From Acanthosepion pharaonis (taxonomy: Eukaryota; Mollusca; Cephalopoda; Sepiida; Sepiidae), in NCBI GenBank assembly GCA_903632075.3, contig CAHIKZ030001198.1:281001-345000 (forward strand): 64,000 bases of DNA. Direction: 5' to 3'. The position numbers and the translations under genes are program-made. Below, one piece after another: positions 1-12,100 of this stretch; positions within the stretch are counted from its first letter, which is position 1; every line of letters begins with the position of its first letter. The notes under the pieces were generated by a model that saw nothing but the letters and a program-made list of their open reading frames with translations, was not told where the DNA came from and did not search any database.

Positions 1-230
1 TAACGATGGACATTGCATTTAAATTTTTGAAGATCAAAATTAGCTGGAAAAAAAGAATCCAGAAGTGTGTTCCACAAACAAGAATTGCTAGAAAAGAAAC
101 TGTTAGCAGAGAATATAAGGTTACATCTAACCATTTTAACTGTAAAATGATGAGGTTTTGCCACCAATCTAGTAGTACTGTTAAATTTGAACATTTTATT
201 CCTAAAAAGTCAGCATTATTATTCTGAAAG
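1..230 (-). repeat. LINE-A 3' end fragment, cut by window edge
   Basis: The - strand carries the last codons of a LINE reverse-transcriptase ORF, in degraded form. It parallels the copy at 260-640: the blocks around the LWNSL-type motif and the FKFNV-type ending recur in the same order. I call this family LINE-A in this annotation. Further copies lie at 7950-8420, 20270-21140, 31070-31560 and 47700-48225. No complete ORF is present, and the fragment continues past the left edge. Confidence 0.6.
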
Positions 231-259
231 TAACTTCCTAGAATCTGAAATATGTTTTT

Positions 260-640
260 CTTTAAACATTTCACACCAAACAAGGCAATAAAGCCACTAA
301 AATGCAAGTGCTTACTGAATGTTAGAGAATATAAAAAAAAAAAAAACACTATTAAGGAAACAGAATAAAAGAACAAGAATTAAGAAGACAGAAGATAATA
401 ATAATTGACATTGAATTTAAATTTTTGAAGATCAAAGTTGTCTGGGTAGCAAGAAACCAGAAGAGAGTTCCACAAGTGAGAAGTGCAAGGAAAGAAACTG
501 TTCGCTTAGAACTTACATCTAGCTGTTTCAACTGTAAAATAACAAAACCTTGCTGCCAATCTAGTGCTACACTTAAATTCATAAAGTCTAGGTACCATAG
601 AGGAAAGTGATATTTATTCTGTTTAATACAGAAATGTGGC
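260..640 (-). repeat. LINE-A 3' end with 3' UTR
   Basis: Read on the - strand, this is the C-terminus of a jockey/CR1-type LINE ORF2. A broken frame gives HLWNSL and then DLQKFKFNVN, typical of the last 40 residues of such proteins. The 3' UTR (about 260-400) contains a short block, near 275-300, about animal-type 'gccactaaaatgcaag' wording that recurs near 21100 and 31090. It is 5'-truncated, as expected for LINE insertions. It sits tandem to another copy at 1-230. Confidence 0.65.
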
Positions 641-1284
641 ACATGGCCGAAAAGGGGATTGGGGAAAGGATGGTCTTCTTCTGTCTTAACTATAACTTAG
701 CAAGCCACAAGCACTGACCCAATCTTACGAAACAATATTCCTTACACTAAAACAACACATTCATTCGTACCTTTCTCACTACAACCACCATAATACCTCT
801 TTGTCTCTGTGAAAATACTAACTAGTCCCCATATTTACAATTCATTGTCTGGGGGGGGGAATAAAACAACAATTCTAAAAACTAGCCCCAATGAGTATTT
901 ACAATATGAATACAAAAACTATTTACAAGAAACTAAAGAAAATAAGATTAGTAATAACCCCCCCCGTCACTAAATGTGGGAGAAACATCAGTTAACTGGC
1001 CAAAATCAACGTGGGACTATAATAGTATAAAACGTTCATTCATCCCAAGCACTCACGCAGACAAGCACTCATTCAGACACAACAAATACGAAAAACCACT
1101 CACATAAACGAAAGGCGCCCCACATCCACCAGTGAACTGACATCACTGACCACCTAACGAGGGAGGGCATGGGGAATTAAACTTAAAGAAAAATAGGGAC
1201 AGAAATAAAAGGGGCCAATGAGCATACATACCCTAGCTAAGTTAACTGAAAAAGGAAACTAAAGAATCAAATTAAACCTAAAGC
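641..1284. other. non-coding stretch with short C/G runs
   Basis: No ORF or known RNA is visible. Short G and C homopolymers occur at about 851-859 and 958-965. The segment lies directly downstream (on the - strand) of the Tx1-like ORF2 stop, so part of it is probably that element's 3' UTR. I could not place the 3' end of the element. Confidence 0.4.
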
Positions 1285-3815
1285 CTAAAAGTTAAGGCCT
1301 AATTTTTGGATGGGATGGGTTGACAACACCAAGTTCAACCCAGGAAGAGCAATATCCGGATGCCTAACCGCATCAATGTGCCACTCAAGGTCAGCCCCTT
1401 TTTCACACAACACAAACGTGCCAGATTCACCCACCTTTTGTTGAATTCTGATGAAGTGAGCTGCCATTATTCCGTCCTAATCTTGACTTTAAAGACCAAT
1501 GCTTAAAGTACAAGATCAGTTGGGAAGAGGTGAACTTCTCGCCTTCATAGAATCCCTTCTGACGTGTCGTCCAAATTATGACTCTCATAATGCCTAGCAA
1601 GCAGTGGAACACATACTGTTCAGCCTTCATCAGCAACGTGTGGTGCCGTGCCTCAAGGGACAAAAACGGAACTTTCCTCAAGGACAAAGAGGGACCTTTT
1701 CAAACTTGCAGTATGCATGAAAGAAGGCGTAACCCAAGGTCTCGACCTCCCCACAACAGAGTTGGCAGTTTGAGATTTTCCAAGCCAGCTGAGCAAAGTC
1801 TTTTGGCGACCCAGAGGCCCCATGAATCACCAGCCAGGTGAGTGATGCCTCATCATTATTGAGGCATTTCAACCCAGGCTATTTGCCCAAGGCCATATTG
1901 ATCCTTCTTGAGCCTCCTGCTCCGACCATATAATTTTTTGGTACCAGAAAGGGAAGACCAAGCTCGTCAATCAGTTCATCACAGATTGGAGAAAACCCCC
2001 CCTTGACTAAAACTTGATATAATGCCCTATGAGACAACACCTGGAAGTTGAGAGGCCATCCGTCCAACGCCTGTAAGAGGCGTTTCAGAGCTGTTTTGTC
2101 AACGACATTCACGATAGAAGGAGCATTTGGCTTTATAAGTTGGTAAACGGTGGGCCTCCTCTAACATACAAGTGTACACTTCTCAGGGATGGGAAGTTCT
2201 TACAGGCGTCTTCCTTCCAGAAGGTGCCCTCCTCATGAACTGGTTTTGTTTGACCCATTCAATCTAGAAAGCTGATGCGAAGCATATATTGACGAATCTC
2301 AATGCTTGGCATGTCCAGACTGCCTTCAGATGGGTGAAGGCAACAGATCTCCTGAGTGACTCTGGCACCCTTGCCTCCCCACAAGAGCTTCACTAACGCC
2401 AGTAAAGTGTCATACAGAAGTGGAAGCACAGAGAGTTGGTAAAGGAGAATCAGGTAGATGTGTGAAACACATACTTCTGCCCTCCCTTTAAAAAAAAAGG
2501 AAAGATTCCTCAAAGACCACAAATTAATTGCAATCTCCCGGCCTTCCTGGAGGAACACCCTCCGACCAATTCATTTCCAACTGGAGATCAGGACCAAACC
2601 AGACGCCGAGAATCTTGACCGGCCCATCTGTCCAGTGGAAAGGTCCGGGAAGAGAAACTCCCTTCCACGCACCCAACTGCAAGCCAACAGACTTATCACA
2701 ATTGATCTTGGCCCCTGTCACCATCTCATAACAACTGATTTCTTTGCTGACTTCATTAATCTTGGCTCTGCTCGACACAAGAGCCAAAACGTTATCAGCA
2801 TAGGCAGAATACCTGGCCGATTTGGTAGCACTGGGCAGGGCAATTCCACGTTGGACCGGATTCGCCTTTAACTTGCGAAGGAAAGGTTCCACTACAAGAA
2901 CATAAAGCAAAGGCAAAAGCGAACAACCTTGACGACTGGAGCGAGACAATATGGTCACATACAGAAGTCGGATCCAGGTGCGAAAGTACGGCCTGAAACT
3001 GTCCGCCAAATGAACAGCCTCCAGAAACCTATGGTCAACCCTATCGAAGGCCTTGGACTGATCTAAATTGATCAGCGCGGATTCACTGTCGTCTTGCTCG
3101 ATGATCAGACGTACCATATGAAAGTTGTCCTGAATAGTCCTACCCTTCACAGCACAAGTCTGTTCCGAGCCAATCAGACTAGACAAGACAACCTGCAAAC
3201 AGTTAGCCAAGACCTTAGCCAAAATCTTTAACTCTGTGTTTAACATAGTTAAAGGGCAAAAGTTACCTAACCCATCCCCACCGTTTTTGTCTTTGCGTAA
3301 CAACTTGATCATGCCCCTGGTGAAGCATTGGGGTATAGACCCCTGCTTCATCCAGTTGCTGAAAATCAGTGCCAGCAGGGGAACAGAAACGGGCAACTGC
3401 CTCAAGTACACTTCGTACGGAAGGCCATCTAGTCCCGGAGATTTGTCCAGGCCAACCTGTTTCAGCGCATCCCAGATTTCCGACTCTGTTATGGGACCCT
3501 TGCACCTAGCCGCTTCAGCTGCCTCAAGGCAGGGAAATCAGCTAAATAGGCGTCGAACTGAGCAGGGCTCAGACCGGGCTCCCTGGTGAAAAGCTCCTGA
3601 AAGTAGTCACGAAAAGCCTCACATATGCCCTCGTTTGTTGTCACAGTCCGCTTATCCAGCAATGTGACGCATGCGAAATGTCGCAGTGATGCATTCCGAG
3701 CTTCTTCTGATCGCAATTCAGCAGCCATATTTGTTGCCTCAGAGGACATTCTTTTTAACCTAGCCCTAACTAACAGAGCTTGATCCTTCTTGATAAGTGT
3801 TGTGGTAGGATCCAC
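1285..3815 (-). pseudogene. LINE ORF2 reverse transcriptase and C-terminal region
   Basis: The reverse-transcriptase palm is clearest at 3411-2524. Motif A is intact (LDQSKAFDRVDH). The primer-grip-side motif B reads RQGCSLLPLLYVL. Motif C reads YADN instead of YADD, so the second catalytic Asp is Asn. The region before it (3815-3489) carries the linker and RT-0-type sequence. The C-terminal region (2558-1285) is broken into short frames, with the final block ending in a stop at 1285. No RNase H was recognised. The D-to-N change alone should abolish polymerisation, and frameshifts near 3490, 2550 and 1870 confirm a dead copy. Confidence 0.88.
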
Positions 3816-3964
3816 CTAATTTGCATAGTGGAGTACCGACCATATAAATATTGTTGGTACCGGGAAGAGAGGGAGTAATCAAGAGATTCAACTAGAGACT
3901 CTGCCCGACTGCGACTCAGTCAACACATTCTCCAGGAACGGTCTTACCAGGAATATATAAAAGA

Positions 3965-4950
3965 CTATATGTAAATATTGTGTACACTTTCTTGTTTCTG
4001 CTCTAAAGCCATTTGCGCCGCTAATCTATCTAGATTGAGCCAATGACTATAATCAGCAGCAAACATTCTGATTTTGGATTTTAAATTATCCAACCAGGCA
4101 TTTCCCACAAACGCTCCCGTCAGTTCCCTTTGTATCATTAGTAGCAGCTGGTCCCGGAAATCTTGCTCACCAAATAATGATGAATTTAATTTCCAGTAGC
4201 CAGCCATCATAACATAAGTTTACATGGACCCAGACAAGCCTATGATCCGAATAAACTATCTCATGGAAACTTGGACACCCTAAGAGTCCTGCATCGACTC
4301 TCCTAACTAAGATTTGGTCTAGATAACTAGCCGAACCGCCACTATTAGTCCAAGTCCACACCACCTCCCCATTCAATAGTTTGTGGGGGGGTTTCTTGTT
4401 CATTCATTTTGTACATTTATTGACAAGATCAAACCTGTCAATAAAGTCCCGAAATGGTTTCACGTCCCCGTTGTTGTTAATACCGAATTTGTCCCTTTCT
4501 GATCTATATTGGGATCAAGGACAGCATTCCAATCATCCACTAAAACTACCCAACGTGATGTCGTCAAAAACGGCTCAATCTGCCGAAACAAAGCAGGCCG
4601 CTCAGAATGGACATTGGGTGCACAAACCCCAATGAGACGAAGACCCTTATCCTTTATGGTAATATCCAGCACGCAAAGTCTGCCCGCTGGATCCGCAAAG
4701 ACAAGAACACACGCAGCCTTCAAAGACTTGCTCACCAGCCAAGAGACACACCTCGAGTGTCCATCAAAACATGCTGAATAGAGGGAAAAACCCCTAGACA
4801 GAATGCCCTCATAGTTGCGAGAAGAAAACTGGGTCTCTTGCACACAACAGATATTCACCCCGAGACGCTGAAGGTCACGAGAGAGCCTCGCCCTGCGAGA
4901 CTCCGACCTCAGGCCTCAGGCATTCACACTTGCTAACCAGAGAGCCATAA
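3965..4950 (-). pseudogene. LINE ORF2 endonuclease domain, broken
   Basis: This is the N-terminal APE-like endonuclease of ORF2, which would nick target DNA to prime reverse transcription. A likely start lies at about 4950 (MALWLASVN). Conserved motifs are visible in order: CVQET with the metal-binding Glu (about 4840), VLVDDWN in place of the usual GDFN (about 4545), and YSDHRLV with the Asp-His pair (about 4250). Stops and a frame change separate these blocks (4858-4460, then 4403-4167, then 4210-3965). It continues into the reverse transcriptase to the left. Confidence 0.8.
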
Positions 4951-5386
4951 TGAAAGCCGATTAGGGTTGCTCTCCTGCATTGAACATGGCCGGAGTCAGG
5001 ACACTGATGGCCTCTCCCATTGAGCCAGTACCCATCTCACTCTTGATGGTGCCATCAGGAGACAGGCCGCCAATATCCAAGGGGAATGTTAGCTTTAATG
5101 CCCTATAAAGGGAGGGGTGAACAAAAATTGGGAACCTCCCTGAACAAAATTGCTGCAGTTTTTTGACATTCTCGTTGTCAAAACAAGACATAGGCGGAAA
5201 CATGCCAAATGCTCCAGGACCCTCTTGGTGTTTGGAAAGTTCCGGGGGTTTTCTATGTCTAAGTTTTTGATTTTTCTAAAATTTAATAGGGCTTTTAAAT
5301 TTTTCATTTTCTTAACGTGTAGTAGAGCCTTCTCCTCTATGTCTTTCGAGACGCGGCACACGTCTTCTCCTGTGTTGTATATTTTT

Positions 5387-7121
5387 TTAATTCATTTTTT
5401 CAACTGTAGGTTCAGACAAGTCTGAAGAGGGGCTTCTTTGCCTTTTTTGTTGTTCTGTTTTAGAGGGAGAATTTATGGGTGCATGCATGGGGGAATGATT
5501 GGGTGATGGCATTGGGGATTTTTTCCCAGATGATTTGGGCACGGGAGCCTTCTTCAAAGTGGTCATATTAGATTTGACTTTTGCTATTGGTTGGACGATA
5601 GGGGGCGGGACCATGGGATATTGTTTTGATTCAGGGGATGACGGTGCAGAAAAAGAGGTGCCAGTTTGTTTTTCGGGATCCTGTCTTTTGTTTTTTAGAG
5701 ACTCCATTAGTTGCTGCAGTTTTTGTTTTTTTGGTATGATGGCTCATATTGTAACATTTTCTGTCGCAATTTATCCAAATAGCGGGCCGGAGAATTGCCC
5801 TTTGCACTGGTTGAGGGAGTGGGGCTGTTTGTGCCTTTTCCTGTTTTTGGTGTGGAATGAGGTTCTGCTGCCTGGGTCTTCGCTTTAGCCCAACCAACGA
5901 CCTGCCATTCCCCCTTCCCTTCTCCCTAACTGCACTAGCAGCGGGCAAAGGCTTTTCGGGGAATGGGGGCTGAGATTTGGACCCAACCGGGGGATTTTCC
6001 ACACCGGTCCCGGTTGCTGGCATGCCCACTACAGGCGAGATGGATTTGGTAGACTCGACCAAAGGGAGATTTGGTTGGGTAGAGCCAGAACTTCAGAGGC
6101 CTTCTTCTCCGTGCAGGAAGAGGAAAGGTGACCAGTCTTTCCATACTTGCAGCATGCCGGTTTTCGCCCAGTAACAATTATCGACATTTTCTGGCCCTCT
6201 ACATCCAGACAATTGGGGATGGAGGTAAAGGCATTCCTGTCAATCATCAATTCAAAACTCCATCCCCCGGTCAGATTGTCTGAGGAAGCACTGAGTATCT
6301 GTCCAAACTGGCACAGATAAGCAGCCAGATGCTCCCCGACAATCTCAGAGGAACCTCATATACTGAAACCTTGGTCCTCTGCCTGCCTTCCTACTCAGTC
6401 TGCAGTATGAGGTGTTTTGTGATTAGATCACGAGTAGTCCCTCCCTCACAATCGGTAGGCATGGGTAACAGTACGTCCCGCATAAAGAAGCCTTTCCCTT
6501 TAATGACCCTCTGAGCTTTAATGCCCAGAGAAGTCAAGGCTTTGATCACAGTGTCTTTTGTGGAGCAACAAATCTTGTGCGAACGCTTGTCCACTACAAA
6601 GACTGACACAATTCGTTTTTCAACTTTCTTGAGTTCCACGAGATTGGACATGAGCCCATCTGCTGTCACCAGATGTGCGTAGCTCTTGGCTTTCTCCAGG
6701 AACTCCGTCATGTTAATCTTACACTTGGGCGGGGACTTCCAGCAAAAGGGCATCTCTCCGGCCGCTTTGTTTCCATCATTATTTTGGGATGTCTGCCTAG
6801 ATGATACTTGGCTACTTTCAGCCACCATACTGTTGTCATGTTGGCTTTTTTTTTATTGTCAGCATTTTGGCAGCTTTTGGCCACCATATTCTGGTCTGGA
6901 TCACTGGATTCAATAACTGTATTTTGGCCATTTGAGGCCACCATACCTTTTTCTGGACTCTTGATTTTGTCTTCTAAATTTTCAACATTAGAAGACACCA
7001 TACTTTTTTCGTCAACTTTTTGGCTTTCTTGAGAATCCATTTCTAAATCTTTATCCGGTGGGTCTTTTTTCTTTTTTCTAGATCCAAACAGGTTTTGTTT
7101 CACCATTTTCTTGGCACCCAT
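5387..7121 (-). pseudogene. LINE ORF1 (gag-like, CCHC knuckle), broken
   Basis: Starting at the Met at 7121, the product is a basic, Lys/Ser/Pro-rich nucleic-acid-binding protein spread over several frames: 7121-6840, then 6828-6391, 6250-6029, 6062-5631 and 5707-5387. The N-terminus holds about four degenerate repeats of the form MVAxxxQN, roughly 20-22 residues apart. A zinc knuckle lies near 6150 (ACCKYGKTGHLSSSC), where the second Cys of the CX2CX4HX4C pattern is Tyr, so zinc binding is probably lost. The Pro/Ser-rich tail ends at 5387. In active LINEs such proteins coat the element RNA. At least four frame changes make this a pseudogene. Confidence 0.7.
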
Positions 7122-7945
7122 TTTTTAAAACAAGTTTTTTTGTTTTTTTTTTCCTTTCACATAAAACAGAAAACAACAAATAAAAGTATAATTTAAATGA
7201 AAGATAAATACGAATAAATCACAATAACAAAAAGACATTTAACAAGACAGAACAACAAACAGTTAAACACGCAAAAATAAATTACAGAAACACGTACGCA
7301 AAGAGGACAGAATACGTTAAAAATAAAACCAGTTAACAATTACAAAATGCGAGTATGCGAAGGAAAATCACAATTTAAGACGGAAAATAATCAAAAAGTA
7401 TCTTTTTTTTTTACAATAATGCAACAGAAAATACGAAACGAAAAAATGCCAAACGAGTTCACAAAAACAATATGGCTGCCACTAGAAAATTCTAGTCAGC
7501 CCAAACATGAACATAAATATGAAAAATAAATACAAAAAGATACAATAAACACAGAAAAGATTTAAATAAAGGAACACAGAATATTTAACAGTTATTTACA
7601 AGGAACGACAAAGAAACAATGAAAACACATAGAAATAAAATGTAAACAAAGAAAACGAAGTCTGATGTGGGGAAAATAAACAATGAAAAAATAAAGTTTG
7701 GCGTGGGGAAGTTACTAAAAATTAAGAGAAAATTAAAACTCAAAAATAAGTATTAAAGAAAATGAAAATTAATAATAAAGAAACAACAAGGGATAAAGTA
7801 TAAAAAAAAGAGGGGAGGAAAAAGAAAGAAAAAGAAATCAAACTTTTGGCAAAAAAGTCAATAAATGGAAAGTAAATTGATAATTAAAATGAACTTAATG
7901 TGAAACAAAGGTTGAAATCAAAACAGTTTGTAAGTAATTACAAAT
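7122..7945. other. A-rich non-coding stretch upstream of LINE ORF1
   Basis: The + strand is very A-rich (T-rich in the LINE's sense). It lies just 5' of the LINE ORF1 start, so part may be its 5' UTR. I see no ORF, RNA gene or element terminus. Confidence 0.4.
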
Positions 7946-7949
7946 ACGT

Positions 7950-8420
7950 CTGGCGTCAAGCACCGGTCGTACACTGTTTGAACCCTCCTCACAAAGGTAC
8001 CAGAGAGGAAAGTTCATTAGAACAATTACCATGAAAGTATTTATAGAAAATGCAGAGGGAAGCTATGTTACAGTAGTGGGAAAGTGACTGAAACTGAGAT
8101 ACCAGGTCAGGACCCATAACATTGCAGATTCTTTTAAGAATCTCTAAATATATAGCAGGAGCACCAGACTAGATGTGGCAGCAATATTCAAAGCAAAGAC
8201 GAATGATAGACTTATAAATGTGTAAGATAGATTCTGGAGAGAAAAGTTGTCTAACACAACACTGAACCAATTTTCCTAGCAGCAGACCTAGCAATCGATT
8301 CGATCTAATTTTCCACTTCATGTCAGCAGAAAATGTTAATCTGAAAAGGCACAATGAGTCACTCTCTTGGAGGTTAGCATCAGCCATGTTGATGGGAGAC
8401 AAAAAGGGCTTCTCTAAGAT
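7950..8420 (-). repeat. LINE-A fragment (RT C-terminal third)
   Basis: Read on the - strand, this encodes the thumb/C-terminal part of a LINE reverse transcriptase: a block near 8400-8170 ends in RLCFEYCCHIW, the usual 'EYC.HIW.GAP' signature, and is followed by a decayed LFYKYFHG-type block near 8040. The same words appear in the opposite orientation at 20440-20800. It lacks the last 100 residues and 3' UTR seen in the 260-640 copy. It lies in the CPT2 intron just upstream of the first visible exon. Confidence 0.7.
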
Positions 8421-8464
8421 TTCATTTTAGAAGCATTAAAATTAACAAGCCCATTCCTTGCCCC

Positions 8465-8745
8465 AGTTATCAACAGATTGCTTTATTTTCATAAAATTAA
8501 TATTATTAACGTATTCCTTGACACGTTGGCTATTGCGACCTTTACATAATGCATTCTATGTTTTTATTACTGTTGCCATTAGAAATTACTATATTAGACT
8601 ACTTAGGCTTTATTTTGATAAAATTAAAATTAATACCACATTTACTGCTACTTTGGATATTTGAATCATTATAAAATGACAGCTATTTTTTTATTAGAGA
8701 TACCAATCATAATTACTATATAAAGCTATTTCTGTTTTAATTTGA
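8465..8745 (+). repeat. left arm of ~300-bp inverted repeat around a CPT2 exon
   Basis: This arm matches the reverse complement of 10190-10493 over almost its full length, with scattered substitutions and small indels (about nine bases in ten identical by eye). Both arms read through as similar pseudo-ORFs on opposite strands. The arms are about 1.45 kb apart, and CPT2 exon 8998-9197 lies between them. The type of element is not recognised; it could be two oppositely oriented copies of one repeat. Confidence 0.85.
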
Positions 8746-8997
8746 TAAATAAATTATTAAGCAATAAAGAATGATGGTAATGTGTATCCTTGTAACTAGC
8801 TTTGAATTTATTTTCTCTACAGTGCCATGTATAGAATGGGCATATTTATGCACATGTGTTATGTGGCATTAAAGAGGTCAAGACTTCATATTGAAAGAAA
8901 CAAGTGTTACTGAAGAACATTCAACAATAAAGCATTGAGATTTTAAGTGTATTTCTTCTATGAATTTAATTCGTTTTTTGTTTTTTTTTATGTGTAG

Positions 8998-9197
8998 ATG
9001 GTTTGACAAATCCTTCAATCTGATAATACCTCCTGATGGACGTTCCAGTCTCAACTTTGAACATTCCTGGGGAGACGGTATTGCTATGCTCCGTTATGCA
9101 AATGAAATGATCAAGGATTCAAAAGAAAGACCTGCCATTCACCCTGACACACAAGCATCGACTTCAGTTGACTCTTCCAAATGTGTTCAGCATCTTA
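8998..9197 (+). CDS. CPT2: CPT2 exon carrying the catalytic histidine
   Basis: The acceptor is a T-rich tract ending tgtgtag at 8997, and the donor is gtaagt at 9198. The exon starts with the third base of a codon, probably Arg, and ends with one base of an Asn codon. It reads WFDKSFNLIIPPDG, then FEHSWGDGIAMLRY, and ends VQHL. The His and Asp of HSWGD are the catalytic pair of the carnitine acyltransferase family. A diverged linker (about residues 45-65) follows, as in other CPT2 proteins. It lies between the arms of a long inverted repeat. Confidence 0.95.
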
Positions 9198-12100
9198 GTA
9201 AGTAAATTTAATTTATTTAGAGTGCAACCAGGACAGAGCAGTTTGACCCAGTTAGGCAGTTGTCCTGTTTATACAAAGCACAATATATCAGTGACAACTC
9301 TCGCTTTTGGGTTACTGAGCCTGAGTAATGCCACTATCAGGTCTATCTCAAACCAGCAAGCAATGTCTCAGCTGAACAGAATGTTCATTCATTCTTGACT
9401 GGTAATAATTTATGACTGTGACACAAATTTAAGTCCAAACTATTAAGAATACAAAAACTTTAAAGTGGGTTTAATTCACTATCTTTCAAGGAATACAGCT
9501 TTGTTTCATCTTCATAAATTTAAATGTTGACTAAAATAAATTTACTGTTCATAAACCTAACAATATTAGATGAAAAATGTTGGCACTAGCTTGAGCAAAT
9601 TCATTTCAGCCCAGTGAAACTAATAAATAAAACTTCATTCAACATTCTAATGAGTTAGGCTAACAAATTTATTTCCGAACTATTAAGAATTATCTTAAAA
9701 ATTTCTTATTGTTTTAATTTACTATTTTTGAGCTATATGGCTGTTACAACTTCAAAGCTTAAAATCTTGACTCAAATATTTGCACTTCATAATTTTATAT
9801 GAACAAAATTTAACGAGGGGAAACTGAATTTAGCCCAACCTGTTGAAATAAACATTAATACAAAACCTGAACAGTTAACACCATTTACTAAACAACTGTA
9901 AATGTAAACAACTGTTGCCTATCTTTATTATTATATTTAGTCAATTAGTGACAGTTTTTATGTAAATAAGAATTGTGTAATACTATTAGCATTATTTCTA
10001 TTAAAGTAAAAAAAAAAAACAACATATTATGCATAATAAGTAACAACATAAATTATAGTTTTAATAACATTTACTTCATTAAAATATTACTTCTATTTTA
10101 AAATTATTTTTCTATAAATTAGATGAATTAAAATATTAAATTTCATTAATAAATAAATTTCCATCAAAGTTTTCAAAGAAGTTAAATGATAACTGGTACA
10201 AATTAAAACAGAAATAGCCTTATATAGCAATTATGATTGATATCTCTAATAAAAAAAAATAGCTGTCATTTAATAATAATTCAAATATTCAAAGTAGCAG
10301 TAAATGTGATATTAATTTTAATTTCATCAAAATAAAGCCTAAGTAGTCTAATATAGTAATTTCTAATGGCAACAGTAACAAAAACATAGAATACATTATG
10401 TAAAGGTCGCAATACCCAACATGCCAACGAATACATTAATAATATTAATTTTATCAAAATAAAGCAATCTGTTGTTAATTTTAAAAAGTACAACTAATTA
10501 TTTAGTCAAAATAACAAAAATGTCACAAAAAAAAAACCTTTATTCATTCAAATGAAAAACATTCATATTAATTAAATAATTTACAACATTATTTATTTTA
10601 TTAAAAAAATTAGTTACTTTTGTTGCAACTCAGAAACCAATCCAAACTTTAATCATACCCCAAAACCAAAGTTTGACTTTATTTCCTTTATATTCATAGA
10701 TAAGGCAGGGTAATGCAACTCTTGTTTTATGACTTTTATTTCAGTTACAGTTGCCATTTTTAGTCCTGTACAGGGTGCAATGGATAAATTGTCTAAATTA
10801 TGCAAATATTAAAATAACAATAACTCATTTTAACACATATTTACCAAAATTATACAAATATATCTTGAATTACTAAAGAGTAAATTTAAACAACTTTGGA
10901 ATCACCTGCAACTCTTTTGGACGCTTTCTTGTTGGTGAATGCTGCCATAATCCTTGCCTTCAGTTCATCTTTGGTGTTACAAGGTGTTTTGTTGGCCTCC
11001 CACTCAACTGTGCCCCACACATAATAATAATCAAGGGGGTTACAGTTTGGGGAGTTAGGTGACCAGATGTAAGGGATGATGTGGTTGTAGAAATTGTTTG
11101 GCAGCCATCATTGGGTTCTCCTGCTTGTGTAGCATGGTGCAGAATCCTGTTATCAGACATAGGGTCTTCCAGCAGCCACCCTCTTGACCCAGGGTGACAC
11201 TACCTCCTCAAGGCACTTGATGTAGGTCTCCATGTTAAGTCTGAGGCACTGTGGGAAGATGAATGGAGGCATAACATCACCATCACTAGTGATCACTCCA
11301 AACACCTTCGTAATCACCATTACACTCATCCAACTCTTTCTGAACCCTCTGAAATGTTCATATTGGAGCTTCCATCATGACTGCCAAGCAGTACAGCATG
11401 ACATTTCCAAATTTCTGGCCTAGTGAATTGTGTCATGGTGCTCTTTTTCTCACAGACGGTACTCAACTGACCCTACTATAATGTGCAGTTGACACAATCA
11501 AAATCAAACAATGCACATGCACAAAATTAATAATATAAAATGGCGACAATTTACCCATCACACACTGTATTTCTGATTTATCAAAATTTAAATCAGTTGG
11601 TCATCCAAAATTGACAAATTAAATGTCCAAAATAAATTTGAACTGATATTTCTGAAACCAAAATCTCTGTATACAAAACATTAGCATCCTAAAGAAAACT
11701 ATAATTTAGTTTCATTAATTAAATTTTGGTTTCCTCACTAACATAGAAAAAGGTTGTTTCTATTCAAATTACAATGAATTACGATTTTGCTGCTGGAGTT
11801 GGAACATCAGATCAAAATAGCCAGAATTTCCCAAGAAACTGCATTCACTGTTTGAGTTGCAACACAATATAAATAAATGGTTTATTTAATTTTTCAGTTC
11901 CTTAAAATATATTGTCTATATTTATATAAAAAAGAAAACAAAATTTTCCAATTTAGAATGAGCTTTGGGAAATAGATATATAGAGCAGTGGTTCCCAGTC
12001 TGATTCCATGGGTGATAACCATAAAAATGCTACTGGGGATCTGTAAACTTACTGAGTGGACAAAATATTTTTTTTTTTTTTTTTTAGTCTCTATATAAAA

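Larger units (their letters stand above)
1285..7121 (-). mobile_element. near-complete, inactive Tx1-like LINE
   Basis: A non-LTR retrotransposon lies on the - strand. ORF1 (7121-5387) is a gag-like protein with a zinc-knuckle remnant. ORF2 (about 4950-1285) has an APE-type endonuclease, a reverse transcriptase and a long C-terminal region. Wording around the RT and C-terminal blocks resembles Tx1-like LINEs of molluscs; the clade assignment is by recognition and is less certain than 'LINE'. Frameshifts and stops break both ORFs, and the RT active site is altered. The element is antisense to CPT2 and probably lies in one of its introns. No clear target duplication was found. Confidence 0.85.

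Noticed and set aside
2458..2871. Open frame of 137 codons on the + strand
   Set aside because: It is the antisense shadow of the LINE reverse transcriptase and matches nothing by itself. The same holds for + strand frames at 5499-5888 and 3236-3589.
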